Shown: positions 1-11,438, numbered from the stretch's first letter. The stretch: DNA of 64,000 nucleotides from Bicyclus anynana (GCF_947172395.1 NC_069100.1:6045989-6109988), one strand, 5' to 3'. The notes: a model not told the origin generated them from the letters alone. Numbers and translations: made by a program.

Positions 1-54
1 AAAACAGTCGATACCTATTATATTGAATAGAATGATTTTCGTCTACATTTTTAA

Positions 55-330
55 TAGGTTTACCTACCTTTCATTTGATACCCATATTGTTAGATAAAAA
101 AACTTACCCAACCCCCACCATTTTTTCATTTACGGGCGCCATTTTGAAAATCTATATAGCCTATGTCACTATCACATTCTGATAAACTCAATGACACTTC
201 ATATGTCAAAATCTGTCCAGCCGTTTGGTCTTTAGGGCGTGCACTAAAGAAATGAACAGACATATACACATACAAACATACACACATGACAAACATACAC
301 ACATACATAGATACACTCGAAAAACACTAT
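55..330 (-). repeat. interspersed repeat, family 1 (copy 1)
   Basis: This stretch is the reverse complement of 9955-10195: both share the segment containing GGCGCCATTTTGAAAAT, a block near CCTATGTCACTA, the text around GTCCAGCCGTTTGG and a run of TGTATGTT-like units. Two inverted copies 10 kb apart show a dispersed repeat. The simple-sequence tail suggests a retroposed or Helitron-like element, but no terminal motif settles the class. It has no credible coding capacity. Confidence 0.6.
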
Positions 331-465
331 CCTCCTTCTGACGCAGTCGGGTAAATATAGCCTATAGCACCCGGGGATAGTGAAAGTTTCAAATTGATTT
401 AACAGCTTCGGAGCCTATTCAATGCAAGCAAACAATCAGATCTTTCCTTTTTCTGATATTAATAA

Positions 466-654
466 CTAGCTGACGCCGCGCAGTTTTACCCGCGTGGTTT
501 CCGTTCCCGTAGGAATACGGAGATAATATATAGCCTTCCTCGATAAATGGGCTATATAACACTGAAATAATTTTTCAAATCGGACCAGTAGTTTCTGAGA
601 TTAGCGCGTTCAATCAAACAAACAAACTCTTCAGCTTTATAATATTAGTATAGA
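466..654 (-). mobile_element. non-autonomous Helitron-like element
   Basis: On the + strand it opens with CTAG after an A and ends in TAATATTAGTATAGA, the mirror of a Helitron 5' end (TCTATACTAATATTA). The interior has the lepidopteran block GCTGACGCCGCGC..GTTTTACCCGCGTGG. A second copy of the family lies at 13402-13603. The base after the 5' end is C rather than the expected T, so the exact edge is uncertain. Confidence 0.6.
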
Positions 655-795
655 CGAGTATGTAAAGATAAATTAGAACAATGATTATCTAGGATAGTAT
701 TCCCGCCCTTAATGTATTCCTGAAAGTAAAATCAACGCATTAGCAGGCGTTCGTGAAAATGATTGTTTCATTAACATTTATATTAGAAAACATCG

Positions 796-803
796 TATAA
801 ATA
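796..803 (+). promoter_or_regulatory. TATA box of the 869-3056 gene
   Basis: TATAAATA lies 73 bp before the ATG of the small secreted protein gene. A start site about 25-30 bp downstream would fall near 826-832 and give a 5' leader of about 40 bases, as is usual in insect cuticle-type genes. Inferred from position only. Confidence 0.55.
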
Positions 804-868
804 CCCTCACAGGACAATGTTAGGGATCATTAAGTGTTCTCAACTCAAAGTTATAACTTACTCCAAAA

Positions 869-3056
869 ATGATTCGCTCCATTCTGTTATTAACTGCTAT
901 ATTAATGTAAGTATTTATCTATAGACTTAGGTATAAGAAAACTGTAACAGGTCCGATTCTGTACATTGAAGATATTGTAAAAATTTTAGTTGGAGGGTAT
1001 TATATAATTGATACTGAAGCTAAAAATATATATTTTTAATTTTTTGTCTGTCTGTCCGCCTTTTAATTGACCAGAGTGCCTAGTGGGAGTTTTCAATATT
1101 TTCATACTGTTACTATTACGTTAACGTAAATGCAAATTTATATGGAATTGAAACAGTTGTGCAGTAGTGCCACTAGATGGCACTGTTTAAATTCCTTAGA
1201 AATTCGCGTTTACGTTAACGCGATAGTAACAGTATCAAACTGCCACTAGGCCCTCAGGCATCACGCTGAACTGAAACTACTGAATTCAAATGAAATTTAA
1301 TGAAAGTTGGCACGACTTCAGACCATAATATCTAATTAGATAGACGTAATAAACTGCACGTAGCTGGGTAAGGAACTGAACAGGGTTGGTGTGAAGGGTA
1401 GAGTTGGGTTAGTATCCAGATGAAAATTGATTTAAAATACTCCTGAGGATGCTCCGGTTTCAAGGTGAAACGTACGTAGAGAGTATTTTGTTGGACCTGG
1501 ATGACGTCGTCGCATGGGTTCGTCGGCTTTTCGCGGATGACAGCAAAATAAATAAATCATTATATAATCATGATGAACTTACGCAAAGTAACGCCTGCTT
1601 TTATCCAATATTTATAACACTATTTTTCAGAATAAGCAGCAAGGCAACACCGATCGAACGTAACACACTCCGTTTTTTGGGATTTCCCGACGAAGCGGAA
1701 AATTACGAAACAAAACAACAGAGTTACGGAAGTTTTCAAAAAAACTTTAACGATTTCAGGCGGTTTTCTCGTAAACCGCCTGTGACTATGGACGAAGCAT
1801 TGGGATTTAATAATGGTAGTTATCAGAACACAGAAGGAACCGTGAAAATTTCACCAACGAAGTCGGATAGTAAAAAGCCTACCATTATTGATGAATTTTT
1901 TTCTGGAAAGCAGAGTAAAAGATCAATGAAACTTCAGGAGTTATACGAAAAATTTATTGTAAGTTGGTTTAGAATTATTTCAAGCGGGTTGCAGGGAGCC
2001 GCTGGATGCTGGCGGCTCGAGACCGTTGTAAGTTCATGCAAGAGTGATATGTCCAGCAGTGAACGTTCATTGGCTGTTAATGATAATGATAGTATATTAA
2101 GCGGTCTGTAAGTTAAACCAGGTGCAGTAACACATTTTCGGGTGCCAGCGACGTAGGGGAGAGACGGCTTGAAAGGGACATTTTTGATTTCGAGGCCACA
2201 GTAAGTGATTGAGAAAATATTTGGAACAGATTGAAGACGAATAGGAAGTGTTTAATATTAGACTATTGAAATGAAATGCAATAATTATCATTAATCAATT
2301 AATTATGTTATTTTCTCATCTTTTAAAATTTTGTATTTTGTCCCTTTCATAAACAAACCGTATTGAAAGGGACAGCACCTAATTTTGAAGAAATATGTAT
2401 ATAGTTTACTTGATACTTTTAAATAACTGAACCAGAAATCAATGTCAAATTGTAATGTTTTTCTCAAATACAATATAATATTACTGCCTCTATAATTTTA
2501 TGATCATCGACACGAGTTCTCTTCTTAGGTGACATGTTTTAACTGAAAATGTAATAAAAAATATTACAAAAAATTGAAGATTAGCAGTTTTGAACGTCCC
2601 ATTCATAACTGTTTGTTTTGTCCCTTTCATAAATATCATACAAAAATTTAAAATGGAACCACAAAATCTACAATTTTTAATTAATCAATAATGAAAACAT
2701 AACAGTAATAAACTTGTAGTTGAGCTTGCCTTGGAGAGTGCCCTGTATCATAATTATTTGGGGGGCTCATTATACGAGCGGCAAATCTTGAAAATTTCAT
2801 AGGAAGTTTTTTTTCCCCGGAAAGCACCAGACAGATTAAGAGAGATTGTGAATTAAATTTTACTAATTTTTGCTTTCACACTTAAGGACCCTTGTAGACC
2901 GGGGACCCCGTATCATTAATACGGCTGATAGCTAAGTACGCCCTGAGTTGAAGTATCTTATGTTAAAAAAAATTATTGTTTCAGGAACTCGGCATGAAGT
3001 ACGTGGAAATCATGCTTATATTTGAACCTCATCAGCCTAAGGAAAAAGCGTTTTAG
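869..3056 (+). CDS. small secreted protein, three exons, unknown function
   Basis: Exons are 869-906, 1631-1958 and 2985-3056. The introns begin GTAAGT in both cases and end TTTTTCAG and TGTTTCAG. Phases match exactly (38 + 328 + 72 nt), giving 145 residues plus a stop. The joined start, MIRSILLLTAILIISSKA, is a convincing signal peptide with probable cleavage after SKA, split by the first intron. The mature part is polar, with LRFLGFPDEAENY, a QQSYGSF region and a KPTIIDEFFSGK segment; I see no cysteine pairs and no known domain. The layout (split signal peptide, TATA box 73 bp upstream) resembles insect cuticle or other secreted-protein genes, but I do not recognise the family. Intron 1 carries a MITE. 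The ORF running through 1449-2111 is only exon 2 extended into both introns. Confidence 0.72.
1079..1257. mobile_element. MITE with imperfect terminal inverted repeats
   Basis: The left end CCTAGTGGGAGTTTTCA and the right end AAACTGCCACTAGG are inverted matches, and the inner parts GTTACTATTACGTTAACG and CGTTAACGCGATAGTAAC extend the inverted repeat to about 60 bp per arm. It lies in intron 1 of the 869-3056 gene. Target duplication is not clear, so the superfamily is open. Confidence 0.6.
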
Positions 3057-3590
3057 ATATTAAAAAGCTTACTAACTTAATTAACAATTATAAATGATCT
3101 TTGGCCTGAAATTATGCAGCTGCTTAGAAAATGTTCTAACTATTTATAACAATGTATCAAGTATATACAATAATCTTTTTAACATAAAAATGGAACCGAC
3201 TTCAAACACGTATTTTAGTTATTGTGATTTTAACGCAAGATTACTCAACCGATTTTCATGATTTTTTTAAATGGAACCAATCTGGAAGTATACTCTTTCA
3301 AACAAAAAAGGAATTTTCAAAATTGCACGACTTCTAGATTATGGTGTTACATCTACTATACATTGTGACCTATATACCAAATGGAACATTAAAATGAATA
3401 TACTATTTATTGGATTAATAAATTAACTACATATTTAGATATTAGGATTTATTGTATTATAAACAAAATAAAACCTATATTGAAATAAAATACGAGCATT
3501 TGAAAATAATTGCATTTAATTGAATTGCTAAATTACATTTAAGCAAATTACATTATAATAAAATCATTAGATGCCTTTTGTACTTTGATA
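3057..3590. other. AT-rich intergenic stretch
   Basis: Downstream of the three-exon gene the DNA is AT-rich with no convincing coding potential. AATAAA-like hexamers near 3427 and 3465 could serve polyadenylation on the + strand, and TTTATT near 3450 could do so on the minus strand. Confidence 0.4.
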
Positions 3591-3629
3591 TTACATTTGA
3601 TGTAGGTATGGTTCTAGTTCTTCACGAAT
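3591..3629 (-). CDS. possible terminal exon of an unidentified minus-strand gene
   Basis: On the minus strand a long pyrimidine tract ending ATTTTCAG is followed by an open stretch reading IREELEPYLHQM and TAA. The tract and acceptor are strong, but 13 codons is too short to prove coding, and I could not link it in phase to an upstream exon. Confidence 0.25.
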   Translation of the reverse strand: MREELEPYLHQM

Positions 3630-3862
3630 CTGAAAATAAAAAAAATATTAAATAAATAATAAAAACGACATAAATACGAATAGGAGCTAGTTTTTTCTGA
3701 AGTTCATTATGAACAATGTTTAATTGAATTATTTTGTTATTCTCCGCGGAATAACCGGCCAATCCAAACAGCTGTACCCACTCACACATACAAAAATGTA
3801 TAGGAATCACAGATCTTGATCAAGTGGTCTGTCAATAGCAAATGTCATTCCCATACATTTTT

Positions 3863-4228
3863 CTAGTTTTCGAAGCGATAGCGATCGTAGAAAGAGAATT
3901 GACGTGACACTTGGCTAAAGGGGCAGACTCGACATAAATCCTCTACGTAGTACCACAGAAAACATAATATGCCTACAAGGTAGTACGTACAAAAGGGACT
4001 AGGGAATCCCGTTAATAAAACATGTTTTTCAAAGTTGAATTTTTCATGAGCAATATTTGCCAAAAACTTCAAACAAAGCCGCAGGCTATCAATTTGTTCG
4101 ACAAACATGATTAAGATTGATGAAAAGTGTGATCTGGCTATTGGATGCACTGCTACGCCTGTAAAAATTTCATCGGCAAAGAAACCCTTAATCTTAGAAT
4201 CTCTGAAATCGATTTTCGAGCAGATCAA
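3863..4228 (-). CDS. hypothetical open stretch, possibly an exon
   Basis: This 121-codon minus-strand frame is not low complexity. The part from GFFADEIFTGVAVHPIARSH to HVLLTGFPSPF looks protein-like and is preceded by ATCGATTTCAG, a fair acceptor. Its C-terminal third is less convincing. I do not recognise any domain. It could belong with the 39-bp exon at 3591-3629, but no phase-consistent join was found. Confidence 0.2.
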   Translation of the reverse strand: MICSKIDFRDSKIKGFFADEIFTGVAVHPIARSHFSSILIMFVEQIDSLRLCLKFLANIAHEKFNFEKHVLLTGFPSPFCTYYLVGILCFLWYYVEDLCRVCPFSQVSRQFSFYDRYRFEN

Positions 4229-4401
4229 AACGTCGGATTTATTTTACACTCTAAGCACATCATATACAGACGATACAAGAAGATAAAAAAAAATCATTGC
4301 AGGACCTATAAGATCATCACTTGTTGAATATTTTCAAAAGTAGATTTTTTAATTTGCATTTTAACTCTATCGTATCAAAAGAAAGGCACCAAGGGCTGGA
4401 G

Positions 4402-4568
4402 GTGATGATGAGATTCTTAAACGACACTTTAAGAATCTCATCATCATCTTCATCCTTATCAGCCGATAGACGTCTAGTTCTTCCATTGTTGGACATAGGA
4501 CTCTTGCAAGAACTAAAACACGGTTTTGAAACGCTAGCATCAAGCGGCTCCCTGTTATCCGCTTGATG
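4402..4568. repeat. two short inverted repeats
   Basis: GATGATGAGATTCTTAAA is mirrored a few bases later by TTTAAGAATCTCATCATC, and ATCAAGCGG near 4537 is mirrored by CCGCTTGAT near 4557. Both would form hairpins. No function is apparent. From here to about 5160 I see only AT-rich DNA. Confidence 0.45.
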
Positions 4569-5162
4569 TCATAGTTCCACCTTTTTTTTTTCTTATTGTA
4601 GGAGGGAATCCTCATGGTATCCTAGTTCCACCGAGTGGGGGTCAACTAACACTGCGCTTTCCGGTGCTGGGAGGTTTATCAGTTCTTCAAACTATGACTT
4701 GTCTTAATTTTCTTAAATCCTGAATACCTGAATCTCGTCATGTAGGTATCAGCTTACCTTAATCTCGGCGAGAAACGTCGTCTCCGAGTCTCATTTGTAA
4801 TAATTGCTTGAATGCTTACGGGTTTGTCCTGCAAGAAAGACCAATTTTGAGAATCATCACAAAGCTTATTCTCAAGAATGTGCCTTTTACTTTTTTTCTT
4901 ATTAAGTATTCTTGTCTCTCCGTTCTTCTCATTTGCAGCTGCCTATTGTAATGACATATCAAGAAAGTACCTACTTCTACGAATAATGTAGGTACACAAA
5001 ATTAAGCTTACGAATAGAATTGAGTTACCTACCTATTATTTCAAATTCACACGAATATTGAGTTATTTATTTTGAAGTTATTTATAACTTGAAGCATTAC
5101 TTTGCCTCATAAGCCCTTTGTGCCATAAAGGTGGCTGGTGTCGTTTGACAAATCGGAAATCG

Positions 5163-6240
5163 TTTGACAAATACTAGTACCTCATCACCCTTGGGAGGGC
5201 CGTATTCAATGAAGCCTGGGGTCTACATTCTAGGAAGCCTAGGAACATAACTGGTGATCACATTTTTAGGAGTGGTAATGGCAAATACTAGTACCTCATC
5301 ACCATAGCTGGGCACCGTTAATCAAATAGTTAACTTCGTTAATCGTTAATCCGTTACAAAAAAAGTTAGCTTCGTTAAACGATAAAGCGTTACATTCCGG
5401 AAGAATTAACGCAAGTTAACGTTAATCGTTAATCCGTTAATATGACTGGTAATATTGCATTTTTATATCATTGTGTGAGATTGGAAATTTACCATTGGAA
5501 AAATAAAGGTGAGCACTGGGGAAAAGTGCCATATTTTGTTTTTAGTTGATTTTATCAATAATTTTAACATAAATATAGTAATTTGTTGATTTATTTGAAA
5601 AAAAATCTTTCATAATTTCTTACTTGTCTAAACCTGTTAATCACGTCGCGCGGTAAATAGTAGGCATTGGATTAACGATTAACGGACTTCTGCATATTAA
5701 CGGAAGTTAACGGATCCGTTAACATTTTTAAGAGTTAACTTAAAAGTTAATCCGTTAATCAAAATGTTAACTTCGTTAATTAACGATTAACGGATTAACG
5801 AGTTAATGCCCAGCTATGCTCATCACCCTTGGGAGGGCCGTATTAAACGAAGCCTGGGGGGGTCCATATTCTAGGAAGCCTAGGAACATAACTGGTGATC
5901 ACATTTTTAGGAATGGTAATGGCAAATACTAGTACCTCATCACCCTTGGGAGGGCCGTACTAAACGAAGCCTGGGGGTCCATATTCTAGGAAGCCTAGGA
6001 ACATAACTGGTGATCACATTTTTAGGAATGGTAATGGCAAATACTAGTACCTCATCACCCTTGGGAGGGCCGTACTAAACGAAGCCTGGGGGTCCATATT
6101 CTAGGAAGCCTAGGAACATAACTGGTGATCACATTTTTAGGAATGGTAATGACAAACACTAGTACCTCATCACCCTTGGGAGGGCCGTATTCAATGAAGC
6201 CTGGGGGTCCATATTCTAGGAAGCCTTCAGGAAACTGACC
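5163..6240 (-). repeat. 115-bp tandem array overlapping the last exon of the EYGPP gene
   Basis: Starts of successive units at 5927, 6042 and 6157 give a period of exactly 115 bp; a further unit lies at about 5812, and a diverged first unit at 5163-5295 is split from the rest by a MITE. On the minus strand each unit carries about 51 nt resembling coding sequence for GFLEYGPPGF(I/V)EYGPPK, followed by about 64 nt that could be an intron (begins GTGATGAG, ends TTCCTAG). Middle units have TAG where the flanking units have GAA, so they cannot extend the protein as they stand. Confidence 0.8.
5303..5818. mobile_element. hAT-type MITE, 516 bp, with 8-bp target duplication
   Basis: Termini are CATAGCTGGGCA and TGCCCAGCTATG, perfect inverted repeats of 12 bp. 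The flanking 8-mers are both CTCATCAC (5295-5302 and 5819-5826), and removing the element restores the 115-bp repeat unit. An 8-bp duplication with a CA..TG terminus fits the hAT superfamily. The interior is full of GTTAAC/GTTAATC units in both orientations. No transposase is encoded. Confidence 0.88.
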
Positions 6241-9200
6241 CAAAGGCTGAACTGCACCGATGTCGCTTACTCCTTCAGTCTGAATATATTAAAAAAAATT
6301 GCTTCAGCGCTTTCTATGTTTTGTGTTTTATAGCTTAATTAGAATAATTAAATTAAACAACGAAAAATAAATTGTGAGATTGAGTGAATGAATGAAATAT
6401 ACTTAATTGTACACCTAAAATAAAAATAGAAAAATATAACGAAATTAACTTAAATATTAATGCACAATTATTGGCGGCCTTACAGTTAGAGTGCGCGCAC
6501 GTTAAGTTTGCGCGTTGCTTAAATCGGTACTAATCAAAAGTGCCGCCATTTTGTCGTCTATCTCTATCTATCTCTTGGCGGGTAAAAGAGATCACTAAAG
6601 CTGGTAACATAATTGCAGCGCTAGTTGCGCACAGTCTTATCTTGCGTACACCCTAATAAGCGATCTCTTCAATGACATTCAAAAATTCAAAGCTAATGAG
6701 TGATTTGATTTGATGATACCTGCTGGGCTAAGATTTCCTTTTCGAAGTTAGCTATGATGTCGGGAATGTTTTGAACTTCTGCAACCTTTTCAGATGGGCT
6801 TTCCGGTACATTCACCAGCACTTCTGTAGTGGCAAAGGAATCACCACCAGCTGTAACCTTCTCCAAATTGCTTGCTGTAGATGTTTCTTGTTGATAATCC
6901 AAAGATTGTATAGAATCTTGCTGGATTGATCGTCCACTTAGAGTTTCTTGAGATTGTGCTTGATTAGTATCTACGTTAGCAAGTTCTGTGGTCTGAGATT
7001 CTACGTTCTGTTCAGTTTGTGCTGTTATTGTATTGGAGAGTTGATTTGATTGATAGATAACTTCGGTTGCTTGTTCAACATTTGGGATGGAGGTCGTTTC
7101 TTTTACTTCGAAATCTAAGATTGGCAATTCAGCTGAAATAGGTGAGTCATCTAATGATACTGGTTTTGCTGAAAATACATTAAATATTAATAAGTTTATA
7201 AAATTACTAGAATTTAAAGATAGTAAAAAAGAGATGTGACTAAATTTTGTTGTAAACAGACTATTTAAAATAATGAATCAATATGGTTTCATATTATCTG
7301 TATGGGAATTATTAGCGCCAATTTTTTTAGGGTTTCGAATTTACATAAAATAGAAACCTTATAATGTTACTCGCTCACATCAGTTTTCTCCCAATCTACT
7401 GAATTAATTAAGTTGAAAGGTAATAAAGTTTGATTTGTTACCTTCTGTATTAAAGTTCTTGAGAAAGTACGAGTATATGGACCGGTTAGCAATTTAACAT
7501 GGGGTGAGTAAATCTACCATATTTCATTCTAAGCTGAATAGATATAGTAGATTAAGTTCCTATTAAATTTCACACTATGATTGAAGCCTCAAATCTAATC
7601 CAGGCTTCAAGTTCTCAAACTGGCTGATCTATAGGACAACGATCTAGTGATGCGACCAATCAAATGCTTTAGGGTGATCAATTTAATAGTGCACAACTAT
7701 ATTTACCTTCAGAGACAATTTTTTGACCAAAATCTTGGCTTAAAGCATTTCCAGTAGATAACTCGAAGGTATTTTCAATGGTAACGTCAGGTAAGCCTTG
7801 GTTCAACAAGTTCTGTGAAGTTTCAAGGGGTATCGGCGGTCCATATTCGCGGAGGGAGTCAGACCCTGATGATTCTGAGCCTTGGAGGTTTACATCGACT
7901 ACTGGTTTTAGAGAATTCTGAAAAATAAAATGTAAAACTACTTATTACTTTTTCAGTACCAACCTGAACATAACATAGTATCCAGGGTGTGCTTGGTGTA
8001 TTATGAGTACATAAGCAGATACTAGTTTATATCGTACCAGAACTCTTCTTTTTATTCTTTACATGTTAGCCTTTCACTACAATCTCACCTAATGGTAAGT
8101 GATGATGCAATCTAACTTGTTAGGAGTATGAAAATTCACACCCCTTTCAGTTTCTACACGAACGTTTAATCGCTTGCCGTCTTTGCCGGCAGGGTAGTAA
8201 CTAGCAAAGGCCGAAGCCCTCCACCAGCCAGTCCTGGACCAACTAGAAAAATCTCAATTGGCCCAGCGGGGGATCGAACCCAGGACCTCCGTCTTGTAAA
8301 TCCAACGCGCATACCAATGCACCACGCAGGTCTTCAAATCCAGTTGACCGTAACTACGGATGATATCTACCACCATACTCAATCAGACCAATCCAATTAA
8401 GAAAATTAAAAATCTCAATTGAAATTGAAGTTGAAATCGAAACCAGGCCCTTCTGTTAAGAACCACAGCACTACCGACTGCGCCAAAGAGGTCGTCAAAA
8501 TTGATGATTATCATTATGAGAGCCGTGATAGCCCAGTGGATTTATGACCTCTGTGGGTTCGAATTTGATCCGGGGCATGCACCTCCAACTTTGCAGTTGT
8601 GTGCATTTTAAGAAATTAAATATCACGTGTCTCAAACGGTGAAGGAAAAACATCGTGAGGAGTCCTGCATACCAGATTATTTTCTCAATTCTCTGGGTGT
8701 GTGCAGTCTGCCGATCCGTATTGGGTCAGCGTGGTGGACTATTGGCCTAACCCCTTTCATTCTGACTTGAAATCAGCAGTGAGCCGAATATGGGTTGATA
8801 ATGATGATGAATGATGAGAAACTAGAACAAATAGTTAATCGGATTCATACCACAATTTCGGAAGGTAGGTAGAACGCGCGACCATCTGGTCTCTCATAAA
8901 TGTAAGGTCCAGAACCCTTCCCGTCTGCCAACACGACGGCCAGAAGAACTAAAGCCAGCACCTGGAGAGAAAACATTAGGAAGATTACAAATGAGTAAGT
9001 AAAGAAAGAATGCAAGCGTGTAATGTAACTGATTTATTCAAAAGCTAGCGAATTACGAGTGTAAGTAAGGATTGGCGATAACCAATGGCGTGCACTTCAT
9101 ACATGCATTAAAGTACTGCATACCCTAAGAGTTGTTTTCTGAATGTTTATTAAATAAAATGTTTCGAGTTTGCTTAATTTTACTCGATCGACAACCTGAC

Positions 9201-9570
9201 GATAACGATAACGAAAAATATATATTAAAACGTTAAAACTGCGTCACAACTCGTGCGAATTAATTTGAAACCTGGCTTGAATCATGTTTTTACTGTGTTC
9301 CTAAAGTTGTGTTTGGTAGTCAGGTGTCAACTTAATGCGCACGCGTTATAGGTATTTTTATATATATTTTTTTTTGGAAATTCTACCCTCTAAAGTTGAA
9401 ATTTAAAACAGTTTGAATATTTTAATTGGGAGAAAACAATCATAACGAATTATATCAAAAACTTTTTTAAATATCAGACCACAAAAAAAAAAATTATTTA
9501 ACTTTTATTTGGAAAAAATTAAGAAAAATACAATTAGCAGGCAATAAATATAACTGAAATTTACCTTCAT
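6055..9570 (-). CDS. secreted EYGPP-motif protein, five exons
   Basis: Exons on the minus strand: 9570-9565 (ATG AAG), 8961-8851, 7917-7707, 7168-6720 and 6279-6055. All introns are GT..AG and phases agree, giving about 333 residues. MKVLALVLLAVVLADG is a signal peptide. It is followed by GPYIYERPDGRAFYLPSE, then REYGPPIPLE, a long Gln/Ser/Thr-rich exon 4 without cysteines, and the C-terminal FLEYGPPGFIEYGPPK. The two-codon first exon and the repeated Tyr-Gly-Pro-Pro motif resemble insect extracellular matrix or cuticle proteins; function is inferred, and no chitin-binding domain is visible. The end is uncertain: reading through exon 5 stops at 6055, but a splice at AAGG|GTGATG could join further 51-nt micro-exons from the tandem array. 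SINEs occupy intron 2. Confidence 0.72.
8042..8334 (-). mobile_element. tRNA-derived SINE, family B
   Basis: Read on the minus strand it begins with a tRNA-like head: an A-box-like TGGTGCATTGGTATGCG and a B box GGTTCGATCCC. The other end is the body shared with 11068-11300, 12925-13000 and 13917-14240 (CTACAATCTCACCTGATGG text). It lies in intron 2 of the EYGPP gene. Confidence 0.75.
8511..8818 (+). mobile_element. tRNA-derived SINE, family A
   Basis: The head contains TAGCCCAGTGG (A box) and GGGTTCGAATTTGATCC (B box), followed by the conserved body with GGTGAAGGAAAAACATCGTG and AATTCTCTGGGTG. The end is a GATGATGAATGATGA simple tail. Other copies: 18288-18592 (minus), 19776-20035 (plus), and a fragment at 13297-13392. 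Confidence 0.8.
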
Positions 9571-9636
9571 GTTGAGTAGATATTGAGATCTTGGAAAAGT
9601 CCTTGCGAATGATGTTCTCTATGATCCGATGGCCCA

Positions 9637-9643
9637 ATTTATA
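9637..9643 (-). promoter_or_regulatory. TATA box of the EYGPP gene
   Basis: On the minus strand GGTATAAATTGGG lies about 67 bp before the ATG at 9570. The spacing fits a 5' leader of about 40 bases. Positional inference. Confidence 0.55.
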
Positions 9644-9954
9644 CCAAAACCGCTGCTATAAAAAAATCAAACCAATCTATAAAGCAAATATTTGAAAATC
9701 GAAATAGGTTAAGTATTTAAATAGGACGAAATCGAGAGCGATTTTCAAGGTTCTTAAGTTCGAGTGAGTAAGACGTTATTAGTCTCTGTAGTATCTAATT
9801 GGCAGGGAAGAACTAATATATATTTTTTTCTGTTTGCCTGGTTTTTATAAAAAGCTGGCGTTATAGGAGCTTTGAACACCATCATCAGAAAGACGATTTT
9901 TACATTTTTTTATTTTTTTTTATTTTTACATTCATTGATACCTACTCAAGGCTT

Positions 9955-10195
9955 ACCATTCCCATGTGTGTATGTTTGTATGTTTGTATGTTTGTATGTT
10001 TGTATGTGTGTATGGGTGTATGTACGTCCATTTCTTTGACACGCCCTACGGCTGGACGGATTTTGACATATGAGATGTCATTGAGTTCGTTAGAATTGTG
10101 GTAGTGACATAGGCTATATAAATTTTCAAAATGGCGCCTGTAAATGAAAAAAAGGTAGGGGGTGGGTAAGTTTTTTTACCTTACCCTAATAATAT
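9955..10195 (+). repeat. interspersed repeat, family 1 (copy 2)
   Basis: Inverted copy of 55-330. It starts with (TGTATGTT)n, then a block with ACGGCTGGACGGATTTTGAC, CATAGGCTATATAAATTTTC and ATGGCGCC. The spacer on either side (9650-9955 and 10195-10750) shows no gene; a short Helitron-end-like motif, ACTAGCTGAAACCCGCGAC, occurs near 10625. Confidence 0.6.
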
Positions 10196-10753
10196 TCCCT
10201 AAGAAAAAACCCGACTGCTTAATGAACTGAAAAGAGAAGAACAAGTAGGTATCACATTAAATGTATAAAAATCTGAAAAAAATTTGATAGAAACACTCAC
10301 AAATGTAATTGTTACTTAGTTTAATTAATGTTTTTTTCTCAAAAAATGAATTTTATGTAAATCTTCTTGAGAAATTTAGATCTTACTTAGGTACGTTATG
10401 TCCGTTATGTAGAACGTGCTCAGTGGGTTCCATTTTATGAAAGCGACCGATATAGCGAATACCCCAGCAAATTTAATATCGAATCCAGGACTTCGATGAC
10501 TATGATTTGATGATTGACGTATTATTTGCCCTGATTAAACGGTCACGACCAATCTATTGTGTAAGCCTTAATCGATGTCAAACAATAGGTTTATATACAT
10601 CCAGCTAATATTTATTTTATTTTTGACTAGCTGAAACCCGCGACTCTATTTTCGTGGAATTAGATTATATATTTTTTTTAGAGTTTAGTCTTATTGTAAA
10701 AACTTAATCAAAATCAAAAAAAAAAAAAAAAGCCCTCTAAGCGGTGTTGAATA

Positions 10754-10977
10754 TCTAATATATAAAATTGTCGTGTCACAGTTTTCGTTGCCATACTCCT
10801 CCGAAACGGCTTGACCGATTTTGATGAATATTTTTGTATCAATGAGAATAGGCCAACATCTATTTTTTCAAACCCCTAAAGCCTAGGGGTAGGGTAGGGG
10901 TACGGTAGGAATAGTGTAGGGTGGGGATAGGGAAGAAGTGCACATAAGTCAAAGCGAAGCTTGAAAGGGTCCGCTAG
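10754..10977 (+). mobile_element. short non-autonomous Helitron
   Basis: Begins TCTAATATATAAAATTG and ends GGGTCCGCTAG followed by T. It has a short GGTAGGG-type tract before the end. Both termini match the pattern of the longer Helitrons here (TC start, CTAG end, A-T target). Confidence 0.65.
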
Positions 10978-11067
10978 TTTTCATTTATTTTCTAAACTAT
11001 GTAGGTTAGACTATGTAGTATCTTTTGTTGCAACTCCACCTGTGTCCAAAAGGTATTCCACAAAATA

Positions 11068-11300
11068 CACATTTTTTTTATTCTTTAAAAGTTAGCTCTT
11101 GTCTACAATCTCACCTGATGGTAAGTGATGATGCAGTCTAAGATAGAAGCGAGCCAACTTGTTAGGAGGAGGATGAAAATCCACACCCATTTCGCTTTCT
11201 ACACGGCATCGTACCGGAACGCTAAATCGCTTGGCGGTACGTCTTTTCCGGTAGGGTGTTAACTAGCCACGGCCGAAGCTTCCCACCAGCCAAAACACTT
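11068..11300 (-). mobile_element. SINE family B, truncated copy
   Basis: The body matches 8042-8334 (CTACAATCTCACCTGATGG, CTTGTTAGGAGGAGGATG, CGGTACGTC). The tRNA-like head is missing. Confidence 0.65.
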
Positions 11301-11438
11301 CTCATCATCTCTCATCTCACATTAGCATTTATCATAATAGTTCATCATTCTGTTAAGTTGCGATGATTAGGATTGTAGCGAAGACCCATCAGTTTTAGCA
11401 ACCCGACTACTTTTTACAATAAAATATAAAAAATAAAA

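Noticed and set aside
5163..6240. A CRISPR-like array
   Set aside because: Repeats are 115 bp in direct tandem without unique spacers, in a eukaryotic gene; they are exon-derived tandem repeats.
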